From Brachyhypopomus gauderio (Eukaryota > Chordata > Actinopteri > Gymnotiformes > Hypopomidae), in NCBI RefSeq assembly GCF_052324685.1, contig NC_135228.1, forward strand, positions 13,836,420 to 13,900,419: 64,000 nucleotides of DNA, read 5' to 3'. Positions 23,688-35,045 of the stretch are shown piece by piece; the first letter of the stretch is position 1, and every line of letters begins with the position of its first letter. Below the pieces are notes generated by a model, which did not search any database, had not been told where the DNA came from, and saw only the letters and a program-made list of their open reading frames with translations. The position numbers and the translations under genes are program-made.

Positions 23688-26600
23688 TCTCTTCAATTCC
23701 CTCCAGATTTTTAAGCTAATGAAGTTTGACAGCTACACTCGTTTCGTGCGCTCCCGGCTCTATCAGAGCTGCATGCTAGCTGATGTTGAGGGCGGGCCCC
23801 TGCCTGAGCTGGCCCCTCGGCCCAGGCTCTCTCCCAGCGGCTCCTCCGGCAGGGAGCGGCCCAGACCTGAGCAGAGGCCTAAAGAGGTGGGCGGAGCATC
23901 GGCGTCCAGCCAATCACAGCTCAGAGTCAGGAGGATAAGACTTAGGCTCACACATTGGCTTTTGTAGTGAAAGGGCCTCTTGGTTTAATACCCAATGGAA
24001 CAAAAACAACAAAAAAACCCTGACAGAAAATGTAGAAAATAAACTTTTGTAATATTGTACATCGTCTGCACCAGCTACCTTGACCCTAAATTATTATACT
24101 CCCTGTTTGGTATATTCTTGTATTTGGTATTCTTGTATTTACAAGTGACGACGGCTGTTTTCGTAGAGGTCGAAGGTCAAACCAGGCAAGCTCACAGCAG
24201 CAGAGGTGCAGGGGGAGCTCTTAGTGGCTCGCTCCGCCGACCCGGGCCCTGTGGCGAAGGGCAAAGCCGACAGGTACTGCTGCGTGCAAGTGCCCGACGG
24301 CACGGCCTCGCTCATCCCTGTGCGCTCGGGACTCAGCATCCGCGAAATGCTTGAGGGGTTGTGTATTAAAAGGGGCCTCCCCCTCTCCGACATCGACGTC
24401 TACCTGCAGGGCAAGGGTAAGGTGAGTCACCCTCGCTTCCTCTCCACCAGCCGCCCGCAGGCCATTGTCATTCTGTGCCTCCTGTCTCACCGCCTTGACG
24501 CTTTGGTTTCGGCACCCCCCCAGCTGCTGTCTCTGGAGCAAGACAGCTCTGTGCTGAAGGACCAGCAGGTGCTCGTGGAACTGCGGGTGACATTTGCGTG
24601 AGTCTTTACACCCTTCTACCTTCAATTACAGTCATCTGCCCATTTCTCCAGCAGGCAAAGCTGCAGCTAGCCAACGCGGGCAACTGCGTTTGCACCACAG
24701 AGTCAAGCGGACGTTTTTAGAACGTTTCAGAGCATTTCAGAATGCGAGACACTGTTAAATACATTCAGGTTAGGTGTTAACTGTCTGTTGTCATGGTTTT
24801 CAAGTGTTAATGTTGGCTACTGTGTGTGTCATGCAGCGTGGAGATAGCTTTCACAGGTAAAACTAAAGCCATCGTGGCGAAATCCAATAAGACCCTGCAG
24901 GACGCACTGGCCTTGGTGTTCCAGAAGTACCACCTCCGGCCACAGGATGCTGTGGTTACCATGGTGAGCGCTGCTTTCGAATGACAGGAGCGTTCTTTGT
25001 TAAGCAAAAGCAGTTTGACCTTTTCTTCTGAAAAACAAAGCTTTCGTACAGGGAGATTATTTATCTTTGTGCATTTTTTCTGCTTATTGGAGTTTTGGCT
25101 GTTGAAAATAGCACAGCACAAGGAATAAAAAAAAAGTAATTTATCTTAAAATGTGTCCTGAAGAGAAAGAAAAGGTGGACTATTACATACTTAAAATGTT
25201 GATTTATTAAGTGATGCATACTGCATACTAAGAGATAAGGAACATGTGATTTCATCCCATCCACTCTCCTCTGCCATCTCAGAAAGGAAACAAAGAGCGG
25301 CTGAGCATGGACACCATCATCATGAACGTGGCCAACAAGACACTAACTCTGGACAAAGTGAAAGGTGCCTGTGTCAGCCCAGAATTCCCAGAATGCACCT
25401 AATACCTGACTTGATTTAACTGGAGAAGAAGTTGGAGCACTGACAGTAGCCTCACCACATAGCCTCGGGGTGTCGAAGTAGACTTTGACAAATTGGTCTC
25501 CATTGTGAAAACGCATTTGCAAATCGCAAATGGATTGCAGTGTCCGTATCGGTTATGGGTGATGTCTTACTTCAGCAGAAGTAGCGAGGTAGAGAATGCT
25601 GTACTGTACCTCAGCTTCAGAAGGGTTCTGTGGAGGAAAAACGTCTCCACACATTCGTGTTATCTGAGGCTCTTCCATTGACTCCACTAGCACTGAACTA
25701 ACGCCATGGAATACATGTGCAGTTTAGGCTCCCTCACCGCCACCAAATATTACAAGTGTCTATTTACTCTAAACATATTGTAGATGGTGTATAGCCAACC
25801 CTTTGCCACACAAAGTTGTGATATCTGTCCTCTAATTCTTCATTTGGTAGTCACTTTCTGAATACAAGACACCTGTTGAATGGATATTTTTGGGTGGAAA
25901 CCAGTTTCAATCCAGCTGTGACAATGTAAGGTTAAAATCCTTGAAACGCTTTTGTCCTCTATACAATGGTACAAGCATACCGCCAAACATGCCGCTCTAA
26001 TGTCAGTGTTAGTGGATGAGTGAAATTTGCCACCTCAATAATAGGCAGCCAGTGCAGTGGTCCTATTGTCAGGAGACTAAACAGTGATAAATAGGTAGAG
26101 GGTGAATAAGGAATTGGACAGAGGGTGACTGATGATTGGATACAGGGTGAATAATGAATAGGTAGATGGTGAGTGATGATTGGATAGAGGGTGACTGATG
26201 ATTGGATACAGGATGAGTACTGAATAGGTAGATGGCAAGTGATGATTGGACAGAGGGTGAGTGATGATTGGATAGAGGGTGAGTGATAAGTAGGTAGGTG
26301 GTGAGTGATGATTGGATAACGGGTGAGAAATGAATAGGTAGATAGTGAGTGATGATTGGATAGTGGGTGAGTGACGAATAAAAAGAGGGTGTGTGAAGAA
26401 TTGAGGGAGTCTTTAATTGTACACTCACAAAATGTACTTGAAAGCTACATTTTTTAACAAAATGGGCAATGAGTGCACATATAAGTTATCTGGTTGTTGA
26501 ACTGTGAACTGTATACCTGAAGAAATTCAGAGACATATAGTTTCAGTCCATAAAGAAAACAATAAATTTTATAGCTCATATTTGTTTTTTTGTACAGTGG

Positions 26601-27448
26601 AAAGTGCATTTTACTAAATTAGTGAATCTTTCAGATCTTCCTCAAGGACCAAAGGCAGCCGTCACACCTGCTCTCCAGGTAAAACTGTTCTTCAAAGTCA
26701 GAAAATTCGAGTCCATGTTGTCCTAAGATGTAAAAAGATTGAGTGCTTGTTCCCCATTTTTTAGATTTACCAGTCCTGTCACTAACCATCACAGAGAACA
26801 CAGAGTTGTGCTTTTAGCAGTTACATTACTGAACAAAAGTTTTCTTTTCTAAAAACCTCGGTGGCAAACATCTCGAGAAAGCACTGAAAGGGAACCGGCC
26901 AAAAAAAATCGGACTTGTAGTTGACTTGCTTTGATTTATCGCCAGGCACGACGAGGTGCTGTGGAACTTGATGTGGGCTTTTGCAGACCAAACCCTCGGC
27001 AGAAGAACCTCTCTCTGCGGCGGACGTACGACATGGAAGGTAAAGACTGCGCTGCAGATATCCCTGACCTGCTCTCTGCTGCATTGTTGGTGTAGAAACA
27101 GCCGTGGGGATCTCTCACATGGGTTCCATTGACGCAGGTCTAGTGGACCTGCTGAACCGAGCCCAGTGCTGCAGTGCCGATGACCAGCGAGGCCTCCTGA
27201 GTAAGGAACATCTGATGCTTCCGTCGTTCCTCAAGCTGAACATGAAGGAGGGTGAGGAAGAGGAGCTGGAGGCGGAGCCAGCGGAGGGACAGCGAAGCAT
27301 GCTTACGTCTCCAGAGAAATCAGAAGAACGCAGATCTAACATGCCTTCCCCATGTTCTCCAATGTCTTCACTCTGCTCGTCAGACCCAGCAGATGGGAAT
27401 CAGTCTGTGAACCTGTGTTCTAGCCCCACCCGGGAAACTGTGATATGA
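17694..27448 (+). CDS. rgs14: Regulator of G-protein signalling 14, 13 coding exons
   Basis: RGS14 speeds GTP hydrolysis on Gi/o alpha subunits and also scaffolds Ras/Rap and GDP-bound Gi alpha. Exons: 17694-17753, 19744-19765, 21117-21286, 22888-22980, 23125-23268, 23707-23886, 24167-24421, 24524-24597, 24837-24963, 25283-25364, 26635-26678, 26946-27039, 27096-27448. All are GT-AG with agreeing phases, giving 565 aa (human 566). Exons 1-2 read ..LLSKEK|TLAVSDGE, matching the conserved LAVSDGE of RGS14. The RGS domain runs from about 66 ([14 protein letters not shown]) to about 185 ([12 protein letters not shown]). The first Ras-binding domain starts near [14 protein letters not shown] (259) and the second near 336. 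The GoLoco motif [15 protein letters not shown] has its Gln-Arg finger at 479-480. The RGS-RBD linker is shorter than human and the tail after GoLoco (about 85 residues) is acidic and serine-rich. Exon 7 ends in overlapping donors (GGTAAGGTGAGT). Phase picks the second. Confidence 0.95.
21491..21620 (+). repeat. Three tandem copies of about 49 bp in rgs14 intron 3
   Basis: The phrase 'CATCACAGTTTGGTGACAGG' with flanking 'GATCAGAG..GTGTCAT' recurs three times with small changes. Confidence 0.75.
22550..22665 (+). repeat. G-rich GGT/GGA tract, possible G-quadruplex
   Basis: A strongly strand-biased purine/G-rich tract in rgs14 intron 3 with repeated GGTGGTGG and GGAGGTGGGGGG runs. Several runs of three or more G are close enough to form a quadruplex in the transcript. 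The open frames here are proline/threonine or valine/glycine low-complexity shadows. Confidence 0.6.
23619..23690. repeat. (CT)n microsatellite before rgs14 exon 6
   Basis: A long CT run ends 16 bp before the exon 6 start and forms part of the polypyrimidine tract of that acceptor. Confidence 0.9.
26083..26400 (+). repeat. Minisatellite in rgs14 intron 10
   Basis: Alternating 20-base half units 'GTGAGTGATGATTGGATAGA' and 'GGTGAATAATGAATAGGTAG' repeat about eight times as a roughly 40-bp dimer with many substitutions. The 119-codon open frame on the minus strand is only this repeat. Confidence 0.85.
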
Positions 27449-28365
27449 AGTAGAGCCCTCACCGAGCCAAAATGGATATCTTTCTGTTTTTAGACTGCTT
27501 GGATTGAAAATGGAGATTGCTTTAGTAATATGACTCTATAGAGATGGAGAACATTTGGTTTAAAGACTGTTTTGGTCTTGGAGGACACTATAAGTTATTT
27601 ATAGTTGATGTGTATACTGTTAATATTCGGGATAATGTTAATGTTCAGTTGATTGTATTTATTTGATGAACATAAATATATTATTTGTTTTAATGAAGAC
27701 AATGACTTTATTTCATTTACATCAGGAAATGAAGTGACTCATTTTGAAGTTTTTCACATCTAACTTGAGGGTGTACAGTACCTTTCAGGCACTTTGGATG
27801 TGGACGCCTTTGTGTGTGTGTGATTCATTGTTAATCTTTTGCCCTATATCTATGACTGGGTGTCTCTGGTGGACCTGTTTGGAGGACCTGTATATTAGGG
27901 GTATATTTGTGCAGAACCATATAATGCAGCCTGATCTTTTCGTCCTGTGTCCTGCTGGGAAAATTTAGGCACAGAGGACAGAGAATGGCAATGGGACAAG
28001 GAGAAGGAGATGGAGACATATTGGATAGTGCCTGATCTGGTTTTCAGCCGGATGCTGATAACTGCCTTTTGTGTTTTCCTCTCTAATAATGCACACACAC
28101 ACACACACTCACACATTTGTCAATGTGAGAACAACCTTCTCACTCTTTCTCTTCATTTGATTTGGCAGAAGCGGATTTTAATGTCTGTAGCATAACCGGG
28201 AGAGCTCAGCTCCATATTTCTCCATACTATTCCCCCTAAACAGACAGTGAAGAGGAGGGAGGGTTTAATCAAATTCAGAGTAAGAATCAACCATCGGAGC
28301 CGGAGACACGCACACAAGCTGAGGAAGGGAGGGAGTGTGAGAGGAAGGCGGGGGCAGGAAGAGAG

Positions 28366-28406
<41 letters not shown>

Positions 28407-28440
28407 GAATAGGAAACCAGGATAACAGGAGAGAGTTCGA
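27449..28440 (+). other. rgs14 3' UTR and following spacer
   Basis: AT-rich 3' sequence. No canonical AATAAA stands out in the first 300 bp (near variants occur around 27670), so the transcript end is unresolved. A short (CA)n lies at 28091-28112. Confidence 0.45.
28371..28404. repeat. (GA)n microsatellite
   Basis: About 17 GA dinucleotides in a purine-rich stretch just before the first possible non-coding exon of the small downstream gene. Confidence 0.9.
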
Positions 28441-28612
28441 GACAGCAAAGGGGACCTGTAAGGTGAGGCTCCTTTTTTCCTCATTATTCTTGTCAATTGT
28501 TGGGGAGATAAAACTTACAGCACACTTGTAAACGATGCTATAAAGCTGTCTCTGTACTCTGTACCTGGGGTGTTTCTGTGACTGTGCTGTTCCTGTCTCT
28601 TCCCGTCACCAG

Positions 28613-28649
28613 CAGCAGAGCAGACTGCTACCGCCAGCATCTCACCAAG
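28613..28649 (+). other. Probable 5' UTR exon of the small gene at 31.4 kb
   Basis: A 37-bp segment has a polypyrimidine-AG acceptor (TCACCAG) and a strong donor (AAG|GTAAGG). Another donor-ended segment lies just upstream (AAG|GTGAGG at 28462/28463). Neither codes. They look like spliced leader exons for the ORF starting at 31379, but this is inferred from splice signals alone. Confidence 0.35.
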
Positions 28650-31316
28650 GTAAGGGTCCGTCTGGAAGCTCATTTGTGTTGTGGTGGTACTATTTGGCAT
28701 TATTGCTCCCCCTGTGAGAAACAAATAAGGCTTTGATTGTTTGTCATCTACTCTGTTCGCTTGGCCGCTCGGGATAATCCACCACCGCGCCCTCGCCGCT
28801 CTGAACGGGGCCGTGGCGCCTGTCATGTCTCATGGGCGGGTGAGTCTATCTCCGCACCACCGCCCACCGTTATTGGCCACTTCTGCTTTTTGAAGTTTGA
28901 CAAGCGGTCCTCTTGCACTCTAACACCACTAACACGGCCCTTTCTGGGGCTCTGCTGGGTGACACGTTAAGACAGACATTTTACATCTGCTCTTCTCATC
29001 TGTCTTTTTAAAATCTTTTGTTTGTACAGTGTGTGTGCTTTAAAATAGAAAATTAATTAAGTTTTCCATAATATAGTGCCTTTAACTTCTTTTGAAATAC
29101 AAGATCATGTATTTTGAGGATAGTGTTTACCTCTTCATTAAAAAAAAACAGAAAATTTTAAAGATGTTCAGGTATTCGTGGGAATCATGTCTGTTAGTAT
29201 TAACACAAATTGCGCAAGCATCTTTCATTTGTTTTTGAATGGTTATCACTCCACTTAGAGCAAAAAATTCTTGATGGAATTGGGAATCTTCCTTCTGGAC
29301 GGCACTGACTCCAGAACTGAAGCTCTGCTTGCAGTGTCTCCCATGCATGAGTCACTTCAGACACTTAAAGCATGTCAGGCGAGTAGTTTCAAAGTGAAAG
29401 TACGTCAGCAGTGCAGTTGTAGAAGGACTGATTTCTCCTGCGTCCAGGACTGGCACTGCAAGAGAAGTCGCTGTGGGTTGAGTGTGTTGAGCGCATCATG
29501 TGATCTGACCCCATGAGCGCGTATCTGCTCAAAGGGCCTGGATGTCTCTTCTCACCGCTACGAATCCGTGTAATAGTGCAATTTAATTGCAGCGTGATTG
29601 GCTCTGCTCATCATTGTCAGCATTATATTCCAGGGTTTCCCCTGCTTGTGTGGTCTGAAGTGAGAGAGAGATTAAAGGGGACTGACCACCACTTTTCTCC
29701 TCAGAGCACACGCTTGTCCATAAGCCTGGCTAGACACCAGACATAGCAGGAGAAGACACCACACCAGTCCCAGTCTGAAGACAGATGCTGTAGATCCTGG
29801 AACCTGCCTTTAGTTTCTTCAGTTTCGTCTCGCACCATATCACAATCACGCCGCCAGTTCTACAGAAGCCAGTACACTGCCTGAGTAGTCTGTTCAAAAT
29901 CCTAAATGTACTCGAAGAGAATAAACACCCCCCTACTGCTCGGTGCTCTTTAACATGCCCTGTGTGGGGTTTGGAGTCAGGGTCAGTGTCTCCTTTGCGC
30001 CTCCCTGGGGAGACAGTGCCACATTCCTTCATCTGTAAGCTTCCCGGTATCTGCTTGTTGCCATGGTGATACCACCCGGCGACGCAGTCCGTGTGGAGGG
30101 CGTCCTAGCCGTTGCAGGCCCCCTCCCTGGGAGGGAGTGTCAGTCGGACGGCTGCTCTGCGTGTTTGTGATCGGGAGCACCTCCGAATGGCGCCGCGCCC
30201 GTGTAGATAACGAACGCTGGTTGGCGTGGAGTGTCTTCGACATCTTGCGCTGTCCAGACACAGTGGTGTTAGCCAGCCAATCAGCAGTGCCGGACACCCA
30301 GCTACTGCATATACAGATTCATTAACTTCCTTCTGTGTACAGAAGTGTACAGCTCAGCTTGATATGGCGCCAAGTTTTTTTTTTTTTTGTTTTTTTTTTT
30401 TTAACAGTAACACGAAAGAGGAACCTGGTGGGCTGTGAACAATTGGCACATTAAAACGGCCAGAGGGCGAGTTACACCTCTATTCTCCAGACATATTACT
30501 TCTTGCATACTTCCGGTGCCATTTGAACGAGTTCCTCCACAACCTCCGCTAGCATGCCGAGCTCTTGAACTCAAGTCGGCTTTTAAACACTTAAGCACGC
30601 AGCTGCTGCCAAGATGTCCCGTAAAGCCCCTTAGGAGTAGCGCTCGCGGCACGTATCTGTGAAAGGCTGAACTACAAGAGCTACGCACGGAAACACCTCA
30701 TGCCAAAACTGTGGTGTTCGTGGTAGCTGCTGCCAAAGGCTGATGATTTGATCACGGTGCCCCATGGGTGGCAGATCACCCCACGTCACATAAAAGAGAC
30801 ACAGACAATGTATCGGTTCCAAAGGAAGGTGCGCTCCATTGCACACCTAAAAGGTGCCTGCTCCGATAATATTATGTTCTGGTTATTAGACTTAGAAATG
30901 ATGTCACCCAGCTCTTAGTGGCTGATTGGTGGGATGTTTGTGGGCTCTCGTTCACTTGTGCCTTTGCCGTGCTGCAGCGTTGAACCTTTAACTCTTGTGC
31001 ATGATCTGGGGCACCCAGATGTTTGGCAGCGTTGGCCATATTCTGGCTGTGTGATACGGGGACACGCTTTTAAAGACCAACTACCTCTTTCTCTGCCACA
31101 CCTACTTCATACTGGGTCTGCGAGGCTGCACACGGTGTGGTGAGGGTTTGTGTTATGGCGGTAAATGTGCACCACACAAGACCAGACGAGCACTGCTTAA
31201 GACCAAGGCTGAACTCCATGGCAGGAACCTCCAAAGGCCGGTGGCGAATCCCACTGTGTTTGAACTTGTTAGAACCCTGAGCACTGTTGGTTCTTCTTCT
31301 GTTCTTTTCTTCACAG
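28650..31316 (+). other. Probable long first intron of the small gene
   Basis: No supported coding exon. It contains two adjacent T runs split by one G (30376-30403). Scattered short open frames on both strands lack any family signal. Confidence 0.35.
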
Positions 31317-31378
31317 AAAAGTGTCCCAGTTCGTAACTCCGACCCCGTCTGAAACTCCGCCCGGGAGAAGACACGGCC

Positions 31379-32233
31379 ATGGAAAACGCAGGGAGTAAAG
31401 TGAGTAGAATGCTGGCTGGTAGCTCCAGGCAGGAGCTGCAGCAGACCATGTCCTTCAGCTGAACCTGAGCATCATAACGTTCAGGACATTGCTCCTAATC
31501 TGAGGTGTGGGGTGTTGTTTTGTTGCAGCAGGTGTCGAGCACTTCACCACAAAAGCAGACGGTCAAAAACAGGTCCAGGTCCACAGATGAGGTGCAGCAA
31601 GCCAAAAAGGTAATGGAGACCACATTTGAGTTCACCGTGCTGGATCGACATTAATTAAAGGGCATAATTCAGAATAGCCTGTTCAGCCTGTTTCACTTGT
31701 CATTTGCCTGTGGTAGGTGTAGGAGATGTGTATCTGGCCTGTGTATTTGAGGAGATTATTAGATCTCAAGATCTCCTCTCTTTGACCAGTGTGTTCCAGT
31801 GGGTGTCACTCTTTCTGCAATAATAATTTCTGTGGCTGTCCAGCACCACCTAGTGACATTATGTCAAAAATCTGTTACAGTATACGTGTGTGTGTGTGCA
31901 CGCGTGTGCATGCGCATGCGTGCATCCACGAACGTGTATGTGTGTATATAAAAGTTGCAGAGAATCCATGTCATATTTTCATGTTTACTCTAATAAATCA
32001 TTTACATCTTGCCTTAGGCCTTTCACACACCACAGAAGTCTCTCCCAGCAAAACCTGAAACGGAGAAGCTGGAGGTAAAGTCGTCCTTCCTCATGCTTCA
32101 GCCTCTGGTGTACCTCCACCTCACTGAAGAACCACACAGCCACTCGGCCGCACGCTAGCACTCCCTTTACCCCGGCCTGTCTGCTACCTCTTACCCCTTC
32201 TCAGCCTCATGTCCGTCGTGTCTTTCCTGTATT

Positions 32234-32277
<44 letters not shown>

Positions 32278-32347
32278 CCTTTACCCCGGCCTGTCTGCTA
32301 CCTCTTACCCCTTCTCAGCCTCATGTCCGTCGTGTCTTTCCTGTATT

Positions 32348-32387
<40 letters not shown>

Positions 32388-32457
32388 CCTTTACCCTGGC
32401 CTGTCTGCTACCTCTTGCCCCTTCTCAGCCTCATGTCCGTCGTGTCTTTCCTGTATT

Positions 32458-32494
<37 letters not shown>

Positions 32495-32566
32495 GTAGTA
32501 GCTAATGATGTCTCTGTCTTGCAGGAGGCAGCGGAGCTCAGCGGTTCATCAGAAGAGCTGAAATGA
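31379..32566 (+). CDS. Unrecognised 66-aa protein, four coding exons
   Basis: I do not recognise this protein. Coding exons 31379-31399, 31529-31609, 32018-32074 and 32525-32566 all have good GT-AG sites and every junction is phase 0, which is unlikely by chance over three introns. The exon with the ATG starts at an acceptor at 31316/31317 (TTCTTCACAG). The product starts MENAGSK and ends in a serine/glutamate-rich tail SGSSEELK. It is very hydrophilic, with no signal peptide, membrane segment or cysteine, has S/T-P sites (TSPQK, HTPQK) and basic patches (KNRSRS), and is probably disordered. The second acceptor is a NAGNAG (CAGCAG), so forms with or without one Gln are expected. A perfect AATAAA follows 120 bp after the stop. 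It lies 3' of rgs14 on the same strand. Confidence 0.6.
32161..32492 (+). repeat. Three tandem copies of about 110 bp, each ending in (CT)n
   Basis: Each copy runs 'CCCTTTACCCCGGCCTGTCT'...'CATGTCCGTCGTGTCTTTCC' and then a CT run (CT runs at about 32237-32272, 32350-32381, 32460-32492). The copies differ by few bases, so the triplication is recent. The last CT run lies 33 bp before the final exon of the small gene. Confidence 0.9.
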
Positions 32567-32685
32567 TGGCTATATTCACACCAGGGTTATGGGGTTAGAG
32601 ATAGATATTGAAGCGTAGTCTTGTTTATACCATTGTAATGAACACTAGTGGCATCATGATGTATTGTTCATTAGCGTTCAGTGTA

Positions 32686-32691
32686 AATAAA
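32686..32691 (+). terminator. Polyadenylation signal AATAAA of the small gene
   Basis: Canonical AATAAA 120 bp after the stop codon at 32566, followed within 25 bp by a GT-rich element (GGTTGTTTTCAGTTGT). This supports a transcription unit here. Confidence 0.65.
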
Positions 32692-32699
32692 AACACGGT

Positions 32700-33527
32700 T
32701 GTTTTCAGTTGTACAACATTCAATTAAGGCTTTAATGGCATGGTTTCATCTCTAAGACTAGGCTCGGTCTGTGTGTGGAAAACAAAAGAATGAGTCCAAA
32801 GAATGTCTACATAATACATTTATCTTACATTGACATACGTAAATGGTTACTTTATTCATTCAAGAATTTAATTTTTATTATAATTTTTTTTTTAATCATG
32901 AGAGTTTATATCCATATTCAGTCTTTGACATGACAACTTTATTCAGGAAAAAGTACAGAATAGGCGATATATAGGTTTATATTGTTTGTACTGTATGTTT
33001 AAATCAAATGTCACTATTCCCTAATTTCAGTTGATAATAATATAGCATATGAGGACGTTTACTTGTATTTTTGTAAGATGATATGAATGTATTATGCAGA
33101 CTCCCTTTATGTACGTAAGCCCTATTGTGAAACTCTTTCAGGTTGATGTCTTCCCCATTTTCATTTTATGTAAGGAATGGACCAACATAAGGAGGTTCTG
33201 GTGGATGCTTCTCTCAAGTATACATCTGTAACGCAAATGAAAAACCATATCTGTGTTTGTAATGAACCGGAAAAAAATATTTAACAAAAAAAGTGTTTTT
33301 GTTCTCCTCTCTCTCACACTTTTGGTCGAACACACATGTACACACCTATCTGAGTTTGAAATTGGTCTCATATTGGCTTTCTAGTCAAACAGATGTTACG
33401 CTGAACAAGAAATACAAAACTGTTATTAAATATGTGCTGTGACAAAGGTAAGAGTTCTTTTATAGCACTAGAACCGGTTTGTTGACTTTTGAAGTTGTTG
33501 TACATTATATACTGTATAACTATATAT
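32700..33527. other. AT-rich intergenic DNA
   Basis: No gene or repeat that I can support. Confidence 0.5.
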
Positions 33528-33535
33528 AATATTAT

Positions 33536-33711
33536 TAGTGCTGTCAATTCCAGGTGCCGCGATTAAAAGTCCTCACCAGGATTTTGCTCAAGCTTGCTAG
33601 ATTTCCTAATTAGCAATCCAGGTAAAATTAGTGGAATCAACACAATCCAGGAAGCCTGAGCAAAATCCTGGTGAGGACTTTTAATCGCGGCACCTGGAAT
33701 TGACAGCACTA
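33536..33711. mobile_element. hAT-type MITE, 176 bp
   Basis: The two 60-bp ends (33536-33595 and 33652-33711) are inverted copies with a single mismatch. They begin TAGTGCTGTCAATTCCAGGT, a hAT-like terminus. The element is flanked by a perfect 8-bp direct repeat AATATTAT (33528-33535 and 33712-33719), the duplication length of hAT transposases. The 56-bp middle does not code. It is a non-autonomous, probably young copy. Confidence 0.9.
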
Positions 33712-34165
33712 AATATTATATAAACTATTTATAAAACCACAAGCAACACAGATGAAACAGCAGCAATATTGGATGGCAACAAACATTACAGTCATATCAT
33801 ATCTACTGTAAATTAAACTCTGATTTATTTATAATGTATGTGCATTAAAGAGCATCAATGCTATATACTTTATATACTGCTGTAAAGGGCACCTGCATTT
33901 TATATACAGTTTATTTTCAGTATGGTATACACACCTATATAGCACACGTATATGCTGTATGTACAATAGTACTGTGGTTAGGCCACATTATATGTACTGT
34001 ATCTACATGTAAAGAGGACTATAGGTGTACTTTAAATAATGCATATACAGCAAAGACCACCACGTTCCTCTCCCACAGACCAGACCCATACACTGCTGAT
34101 CATCTCTCAGCAGGGCACTCCTGCCTTCCTCCAACACCAAAGGTAATGTACGCTAACACTCAGAG

Positions 34166-34166
<1 letters not shown>

Positions 34167-34202
<36 letters not shown>
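34167..34202. repeat. (CA)n microsatellite
   Basis: About 18 CA dinucleotides. Confidence 0.95.
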
Positions 34203-34204
<2 letters not shown>

Positions 34205-34538
34205 CATACACAGGGTCCTAGAGTTCTCCCAGTAGTTTTGGGCCTAATTTAACATTCAGAGCCATTAGAGCCAAACCACACCAGTCATCAATCTGTGTGT
34301 TTGCTGGGGTCGTGGTGGCCTTGCGGGCCCCACTCCTCATGATTCTGGCCCAGGACCAGGGGTCCAGGTGGGGGAGCTTACTGCTCCAGACACCTTCTGG
34401 TCCACCTCCTAATGGCTGATTATGCAGCAACATTGTTTTGAGACCCTGAATCATCCAGGCACACTTTGAAGAGGAAAAACTATTTGACGACCCCACAGGA
34501 GGTGAGTGAGGCTTTGAAGCCTGATGAAATCTGTTTCA

Positions 34539-34541
34539 TAC

Positions 34542-34597
<56 letters not shown>

Positions 34598-34608
34598 ACA
34601 CACACACT
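34539..34608. repeat. (CA)n microsatellite
   Basis: About 34 CA dinucleotides with a few interruptions (CACG, CATA). Confidence 0.95.
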
Positions 34609-34773
34609 CTCCCTGTATGTAGGCTCCTGTCTCTGGAAGGTGAAGAATATGATGCACAGGTAGTATGTTAGGACCTTGAGGGTATCTCAGTAACTTAACA
34701 TTTTGCAATTAATACACAAGGTAGAAAAGTCTGACAATATGGTATACTTGGGAATACCTGAATATCAGCAGTG

Positions 34774-34959
34774 AGACCAACACAGCAACAGCACTGCAGT
34801 GAGGCCAACACATCAACAACACTGCAGTGGGACCAACTCAGAAACAACACTGCAGTGAGAGCAGTGAGAGCAACACAGCAACAACACTGCAGTGGGACCA
34901 ACACAGTAACAGCACTGCAGTGAATGCAACACATCAACAACACTGCAGTGAGAGCAGTG
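34774..34959 (+). repeat. 28-bp minisatellite, six units
   Basis: Six units of 28 bp with the core 'CAACAACACTGCAGTG' (each holds a PstI site). The 9-base phrase GAGCAGTGA is inserted after the third unit and again just after the last. Confidence 0.9.
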
Positions 34960-35045
34960 AAACCATTGTTGCTCTCATTGTCAAGCAAGTAAAAATGCAT
35001 GGATGCTTTTTTGTGATCTTTTCTTTTATTATTAATATATTCTAC

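Noticed and set aside
23887-24166. Missing rgs14 exon between exons 6 and 7
   Set aside because: The fish linker is shorter than human, but the 280-bp intron holds no extra in-phase exon and the exon 6-7 phases join directly.
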